Source: Streptomyces sp. MA5143a (lineage in GTDB: Bacteria; Actinomycetota; Actinomycetes; Streptomycetales; Streptomycetaceae). From it: DNA of 62,049 nt. The stretch lies in contig NZ_OLMK01000019.1 in assembly GCF_900290235.1 (NCBI RefSeq), positions 1-62,049 of the forward strand, written 5' to 3'. Numbering within the stretch: the stretch's first letter is position 1; each line of letters starts with the position of its first letter. The position numbers were made by a program, and so were the translations under genes. Below, one piece after another: positions 58,113 to 62,049 of this stretch. Under the pieces are notes generated by a model. It did no database searches, was not told where the DNA came from, and saw only the letters and a program-made list of their open reading frames with translations.

Positions 58113-58113
58113 A

Positions 58114-58185
58114 GGACGATTAGCTCAGCGGGAGAGCGCTTCCCTGACACGGAAGAGGTCACTGGTTCAATCCCAGTATCGTCCA
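58114..58185 (+). tRNA. tRNA-Val (GAC), copy 1
   Basis: A 72-nt tRNA with acceptor GGACGAT / ATCGTCC and anticodon GAC in loop CTGACAC. It starts one base after the encoded CCA of the cysteine tRNA. CCA is not encoded. Confidence 0.97.
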
Positions 58186-58219
58186 CTGGATCTTCGACAG
58201 ATCATCGAAGGTCTGACCC

Positions 58220-58291
58220 GCGCGATTAGCTCAGCGGGAGAGCGCTTCCCTGACACGGAAGAGGTCACTGGTTCAATCCCAGTATCGCGCA
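58220..58291 (+). tRNA. tRNA-Val (GAC), copy 2, variant acceptor
   Basis: Same 72-nt body as copy 1 except for the acceptor stem GCGCGAT / ATCGCGC. Pairs 2-71 and 3-70 are both changed with compensation. Anticodon GAC. Confidence 0.97.
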
Positions 58292-58326
58292 CGCGGTATC
58301 ACCGTGATCCTCGGATCACATCCCGA

Positions 58327-58398
58327 GGACGATTAGCTCAGCGGGAGAGCGCTTCCCTGACACGGAAGAGGTCACTGGTTCAATCCCAGTATCGTCCA
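58327..58398 (+). tRNA. tRNA-Val (GAC), copy 3
   Basis: 72-nt tRNA with acceptor GGACGAT / ATCGTCC, identical to copy 1. It is the last gene of the cluster, 6 bp from a terminator hairpin. Confidence 0.97.
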
Positions 58399-58403
58399 CA
58401 CCT

Positions 58404-58439
58404 CGAAGCCCCCGTCCGTCTCTGCGGCCGGGGGCTTCG
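58404..58439. terminator. terminator after the tRNA cluster
   Basis: An 11-bp stem (CGAAGCCCCCG / CGGGGGCTTCG) with a 14-nt loop lies between the tRNA cluster and the convergent zinc-ribbon gene. It serves both. Confidence 0.85.
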
Positions 58440-58451
58440 CCGTGCGTGGGT

Positions 58452-58754
58452 TCAGCTGGAGAACAGCATGTGACCGAAGCCGCGGTTGTGGTGGCCGCCG
58501 TGGTGACCCCCGTGGTGGCCGCCGTGCGGGGCGCCCCAGGCGGGAGCGGAGTGGTGACCGCCTGCCGGGTACTGCGGGGCGGCGGGGGGCGGCGGAACGG
58601 CCGGGCCGCCCCACTGGGACTCCAGACGGGTCAGCGCCTCCAGCTCGCCGTAGTCGAGGAAGATCCCGCGGCAGCCGCTGCACTGCTCGATCTGGACACC
58701 GTTGCGGTTGTACGTGTGCATCGGCGCATGGCACTTCGGACACTGCATGTGCAT
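58452..58754 (-). CDS. zf-TFIIB-type zinc-ribbon protein
   Basis: This 100-residue protein has the zinc ribbon CPKCHAPMHTY ... CSGCRGIFLDYGELEAL at the N terminus. A proline-rich segment and a histidine/glycine-rich tail with three GGHH units follow. The family is small and its function unknown. ATG 58754 has GAGGAG 12 nt upstream. ATG 58748 is also possible. The His-rich tail may bind metal. Confidence 0.86.
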   Translation of the reverse strand: MHMQCPKCHAPMHTYNRNGVQIEQCSGCRGIFLDYGELEALTRLESQWGGPAVPPPPAAPQYPAGGHHSAPAWGAPHGGHHGGHHGGHHNRGFGHMLFSS

Positions 58755-58834
58755 GGTTCGGCTCAACTCCTCGCCGTTGGCGCTGCTTCGTGTTACGCCA
58801 GGACAGACACTGCCCGGCGGTGGTCGGTTGCACC

Positions 58835-59773
58835 CTACTTCGGGAAATCGCTCGCCAACTCCGGCGGGACGGTACTCATTCGGTCACATGCGTCGATAAC
58901 GGCCCCCTCCACGTCGTCGAGGGGGCGGCCGGCCGCCGTGGACTTGGCGATGGCCAGTGCGGCCGTCTGCACGGTGAGTGCGCGGGCCGGTACGTCCAGT
59001 ACCGGCCAGGGGTCGGCGTCGGCGGGGACCGCCGGGCCGTCCGCCCGCTGGTAGGCGCCCAGAAAACGGGCCCAGACGTCGGGCGGGAGGAGGCCGCAGG
59101 CGTACCAGGCGGCCGGGCGGGCGAGGTCCCAGGCGGCGGCGCCGACCCCGAGGTCGTCGACGTCTATCAGGCGCCAGGGGCCGGTGCTCGCCGGGTGGCG
59201 GACGAGCTGGCCGAGATGGAGGTCGCCGTGGCAGAGGATGGTCGGGCCGGGCATGGGGGCCTCGGTTCTCGCCCAGGCGGGGAGCGTGCGCCAGGCGCGG
59301 AGGACGGGGGGTGCGGCGGGGTGGTCCGGCGCGGTCCCGGTGAGCCGCGCGACAGCGCGGGCCGCCTTCACGGGACCCCGCATCGGCGGGAGGCCCGGGG
59401 GTGCCTCGCGTCGGTGGAGGTGGGCGAGGAGGGTGGCCGCCTCCTCCCAGGGGGCGTCGTCGGGGGTCTCGGGGTCGACCGGGGTGCCGTACGGCCAGAA
59501 CGTGATCAGACGGCCGTGGAGGGCGGACGGGTCGGGGCGGAGGGGGGCCAGGAGGAGGTCGGGGTGGGCCGTGGCGACGGTCAGTCGGAGGGCGAGGTGG
59601 GCGGGGTCCGTGTCGGGGGCGTGGGCCTTGGCGACCGTGTCCGCGTGGCGGACGACCGTGCCGTCCTCCCGTTCCGCGAGGACGGCGTCGGGGTGGGAAC
59701 AGGGGGCCGCTTGTGGATGGGCCGCGCCGCGCACCGTGGCCCTGAGGGCGGGCAGGACGTCGGTGGTGGTCAT
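58835..59773 (-). CDS. aminoglycoside phosphotransferase-like kinase
   Basis: This 312-residue protein of the APH/ChoK kinase fold has the catalytic CHGDLHLGQLV motif at about residue 180. The metal-binding LIDVDDLGVG follows. The N-lobe is diverged, with AHPDLLLAPLRP instead of a clear Lys motif. Many Streptomyces encode such proteins with unknown small-molecule substrates. This one is not evidence of aminoglycoside resistance. ATG 59773 follows GGGGGAG. Confidence 0.87.
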   Translation of the reverse strand: MTTTDVLPALRATVRGAAHPQAAPCSHPDAVLAEREDGTVVRHADTVAKAHAPDTDPAHLALRLTVATAHPDLLLAPLRPDPSALHGRLITFWPYGTPVDPETPDDAPWEEAATLLAHLHRREAPPGLPPMRGPVKAARAVARLTGTAPDHPAAPPVLRAWRTLPAWARTEAPMPGPTILCHGDLHLGQLVRHPASTGPWRLIDVDDLGVGAAAWDLARPAAWYACGLLPPDVWARFLGAYQRADGPAVPADADPWPVLDVPARALTVQTAALAIAKSTAAGRPLDDVEGAVIDACDRMSTVPPELASDFPK

Positions 59774-59969
59774 GGGCTCCCCCTGCGGACGGTACGGCAC
59801 GCTGCCGGTGAGCCTACGCAAACGGGCGCCGGCGGCACGACGGTCCGCCGCCGGAAGGGACGGTGGCGCCAGGCCCCAGGAGGCCCACGACGGCCGCGAC
59901 GCCGACGGAGTCCGCGGGGGCCACGGATCCTCGGGGCCGGGGCAAGCGGGGTTCGCGGGGCACAAGACA

Positions 59970-60001
59970 ACGCCCGCGCAGCTCCCCAGCTGCGCGGGCG
60001 T
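59970..60001 (-). terminator. terminator of the 66-residue membrane protein gene
   Basis: A perfect 14-bp stem (ACGCCCGCGCAGCT / AGCTGCGCGGGCGT) with a 4-nt CCCC loop lies 91 bp past the stop at 60092. It separates that gene from the kinase-like gene. Confidence 0.88.
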
Positions 60002-60091
60002 CTATTTGCCGTCCGCCGCACCCCCGTCCCCACGGGGTTTCATGGATGGATGTCCCCACCCGGACCGCTCTTCCGGGCCTGGAGTCGCCGC

Positions 60092-60292
60092 TCAGCGCCC
60101 CAGCATCACACCCACGGACGACGCCTGTGTGACCACTGCCTCCCAGCCGCCGAAGGCGTACACGAGCAGGGCCGCCAGGGGGAGGACCATCGCGGTCGCC
60201 ACCAAGGGGTGGCGGCGGCCCGCCCCGCGCTCGGCGGTGAACACCCTGCGCTCTCGCGTGCGGAGCGCAGTCCGCGGAGCCGTGTGGGCCAT
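60092..60292 (-). CDS. small 66-residue membrane protein
   Basis: This protein has a basic N terminus (RTALRTRERRVFTAERGAGR) and a single hydrophobic span (VATAMVLPLAALLVYAFGGW, about residues 31-50). A short tail (EAVVTQASSVGVMLGR) follows. A strong AGGAGGAGGG site precedes the ATG, so I accept it as real. No family or function is known to me. It is monocistronic, with a structured leader upstream and a strong terminator downstream. Confidence 0.82.
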   Translation of the reverse strand: MAHTAPRTALRTRERRVFTAERGAGRRHPLVATAMVLPLAALLVYAFGGWEAVVTQASSVGVMLGR

Positions 60293-60970
60293 GATCCCTC
60301 CTCCTGACCGATCTTGTCTGTCTCTTGTCTGTGGTGCTTGTGCGTCTTGCCTGTGGTGCTTGTCGTTGGCAGCGGCGGGTGCCTGACCTCGGGGGACGAG
60401 TGCTGCACCCGCCGCTTGACCTCAAATCTAGGCGCGCGGGGGGCAGGGGTCGTCATGCCCTCGTACCGATTGGCGGGCCTCCCGGAGGATGAGCGATGAC
60501 GTGCGGCGTACTCCCCAGGGTGGAGACGGGGTCCTAGGTCTCGGGGTCTTCCCGGAGGGGACGGCCGGGAGATGCGTGGAGTGCCCCTTCTGCCGGGGGT
60601 CACCACGGCCGGGTGGGAGCACGCACGGAAGAGGGTGACTTCGCTCACTTCCGTCACACCCCGGCGTACCGCCGACGGCGTCCGACGGTCGGCCGTGAAG
60701 ACGATCACCCCGCCGCTGCATGTCATGTTCCCGACGTTCCTCGCCCCGTTCACCCGCTCTCCGTCCGGTCCGCCAATCCCCCCTGTCTGTCGGGACGTTG
60801 AGATCATCGAAGACCCAACACCGCCCCGAACTCTTGTTCCCTGACCACCTTTCATGTCGCGTGCGCGGGGCCGACAATCGATCCGGTCGCGAGGGCGCGG
60901 CCTCTGCGCACGCCCGGCCGTGGAAACGTAAGCTGTGGCTCGTCAGACGGAACGGGCAGCGGGGATGAAC
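60293..60970. promoter_or_regulatory. divergent 678-bp region with structured leader elements
   Basis: No gene is supported. On the side of the 66-residue gene lie a 22-bp imperfect tandem duplication (60323-60365, core CTGTGGTGCTTG) and a 12-bp inverted repeat (AGCGGCGGGTGC at 60371-60382 with its complement at 60405-60416). The minus-strand promoter could include TAGATT at about 60427-60432. The kinase promoter must lie near 60900-60950. Confidence 0.45.
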
Positions 60971-62049
60971 ATGGCGATGATGCGCCTGAGGCGCGAGGAC
61001 CCGCGCGTCGTCGGCTCGTTCAGGATCCACAGACGGCTCGGCGCGGGCGGGATGGGCGTTGTCTACCTGGGCTCCGACCGACGTGGACAGCGAGTCGCGT
61101 TGAAGGTGATCCGGCCGGACCTGGCGGAGGACCAGGAGTTCCGGTCACGGTTCGCGCGCGAGGTCTCGGCCGCGCGGCGGATCAGGGGCGGGTGCACGGC
61201 CCGGCTGGTCGCCGCCGACCTGGAGGCGGAGCGGCCCTGGTTCGCCACCCAGTACGTACCGGGGCCCTCGCTGCACGACAAGGTCAACGAGGAGGGGCCG
61301 CTCTCGGCCGCCGAGGTGGCCGCGGTCGGTGCCGCCCTCTCCGAGGGACTGGTGGCGGTGCACGAGGCCGGTGTCGTCCACCGCGACCTGAAGCCGTCCA
61401 ACATCCTGCTGTCCCCGAAGGGGCCGCGGATCATCGACTTCGGCATCGCGTGGGCGACCGGCGCCTCGACGCTGACGCACGTCGGTACGGCCGTGGGGTC
61501 GCCCGGCTTCCTCGCCCCCGAGCAGGTGCGCGGTGCCGCCGTCACCCCGGCCACCGACGTCTTCTCCCTCGGGGCGACGCTCGCCTACGCGGCGACCTCC
61601 GACTCCCCCTTCGGGCACGGCAGTTCTGAGGTCATGCTCTACCGGGTCGTGCACGAGGAGCCGCAGCTGCGCGGCGTGCCCGACGCGCTCGCTCCGCTCG
61701 TCCGGGCATGCCTGGCGAAGGACCCGGAGGAGCGGCCGAGCACCCTGCAACTGTCGTTGCGGCTCAAGGAGATCGCCGCCCGTGAGGCGCGGGGGCTCCC
61801 GGACGTCCGGCCGCCCGCGCCGCGCACCGACCCGGACCGGCCCTCGGGGCGGCTCGCCGAGCAGTACGTCGAGCAGCGCACGCTGCGGCAGCCGCCGGAG
61901 GCCCGTGCGACGCAGCCGAGGACGCCGCTGCCCCGCACCGGGGGCGGCTCCCGGACCGGCGGGGACGCACGGACCGGGGGCGGCTCCCGTCCCGGGGGCC
62001 GGCCCGCCTCGGGCCGCGGCGCCACCGGCTCCGGGAAGCGGCCCGCACC
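60971..62049 (+). CDS. Ser/Thr protein kinase (Hanks type), 3' end off the window
   Basis: At least 359 residues are visible and there is no stop before the window end. The kinase domain occupies about residues 13-265. It has the Gly loop GAGGMGVVYL, the invariant Lys in ALKVI, the catalytic loop HRDLKPSNI, DFG in IIDFGIAW, and GSPGFLAPEQV. A low-complexity R/P/G-rich juxtamembrane-like linker starts at about residue 270, so a membrane span and a sensor domain may lie beyond the window. ATG 60971 is preferred for its GGGGA spacing. ATG 60965 is an alternative. Confidence 0.92.
   Translation, partial: MAMMRLRREDPRVVGSFRIHRRLGAGGMGVVYLGSDRRGQRVALKVIRPDLAEDQEFRSRFAREVSAARRIRGGCTARLVAADLEAERPWFATQYVPGPSLHDKVNEEGPLSAAEVAAVGAALSEGLVAVHEAGVVHRDLKPSNILLSPKGPRIIDFGIAWATGASTLTHVGTAVGSPGFLAPEQVRGAAVTPATDVFSLGATLAYAATSDSPFGHGSSEVMLYRVVHEEPQLRGVPDALAPLVRACLAKDPEERPSTLQLSLRLKEIAAREARGLPDVRPPAPRTDPDRPSGRLAEQYVEQRTLRQPPEARATQPRTPLPRTGGGSRTGGDARTGGGSRPGGRPASGRGATGSGKRPA

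Noticed and set aside
58114..58398. Regular 72-nt repeats with about 35-nt spacers, resembling a CRISPR array
   Set aside because: Each repeat folds as a complete tRNA-Val with anticodon GAC. Only three units exist and there are no cas genes.
58835..59773. Antibiotic-resistance interpretation of the aminoglycoside phosphotransferase-like gene
   Set aside because: Only the general kinase fold motifs are shared. The N-lobe is diverged and there is no resistance or biosynthetic context.

Overview
The window is high-GC actinobacterial DNA, almost certainly from a Streptomyces chromosome. The evidence is the codon usage, frequent GTG starts, an SsgB sporulation protein, a long RxKD-type Rel protein, CGNR and SCO7613-type proteins, and the Streptomyces dispersed repeat related to GGGGCGCGGGGAACTGCG. 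From memory, the gene order (aroE-mltG-ruvX-alaS ... rpsD ... hisS ... relA-apt-secF-secD-yajC-ruvB-ruvA-ruvC-yebC-pdxT-pdxS ... thrS ... ssgB) follows the conserved core arm around relA in S. coelicolor. No phage, insertion sequence, CRISPR array or rRNA operon was seen.

Bases 1-12,080 are almost all minus strand. They hold aroE (cut by the window edge), mltG, ruvX, alaS, two small alaS-operon membrane or envelope genes, rpsD, rarA, a VKOR-family protein, hisS and a metallo-hydrolase. Two plus-strand genes follow (a membrane cyclophilin and a DUF349 protein). They converge on relA at a 22-bp bidirectional hairpin. Bases 14,500-30,160 run on the minus strand again through stringent response and purine salvage (relA, apt), the Sec accessory complex (yajC-secD-secF), Holliday-junction resolution (ruvC-ruvA-ruvB), yebC with pyridoxal-phosphate synthase (pdxS-pdxT), and the phosphatidylinositol mannoside pathway (pgsA, an acyltransferase, pimA). 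The last three are coupled by GTGA overlaps.

Bases 30,160-43,660 mix conserved and poorly described genes. These are an EF-G-like GTPase, an uncharacterised 556-residue membrane protein with repeated upstream elements, a HIT hydrolase, thrS, a translationally coupled pair (a DUF4365 putative nuclease plus a 408-residue unknown), a DEDDh exonuclease, tRNA-Val(CAC), an SRPBCC protein and an 829-residue polytopic membrane protein.

Bases 43,775-50,485 form a carbohydrate-utilisation cluster on the minus strand. It has a solute-binding lipoprotein, two ABC permeases, a YesL/DUF624 membrane protein and a Tat-exported YetA/PcRGLX-like protein (candidate exo-rhamnogalacturonan lyase), with a near-perfect 14-bp palindromic operator upstream. 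It encodes no ATPase and no regulator. A second identical tRNA-Val(CAC) lies beyond it.

Bases 51,350-62,049 hold a PGPGW membrane protein, ssgB, a CGNR zinc-finger regulator, a 51-residue membrane protein, a DsbA-like protein, a double GNAT, pabC-pabB, a five-gene tRNA cluster (Gly, Cys, Val x3), a zinc-ribbon protein, an aminoglycoside-phosphotransferase-like protein, a 66-residue membrane protein and the start of a Ser/Thr protein kinase. All assignments come from reading the sequence and from memory of families; no searches were run.
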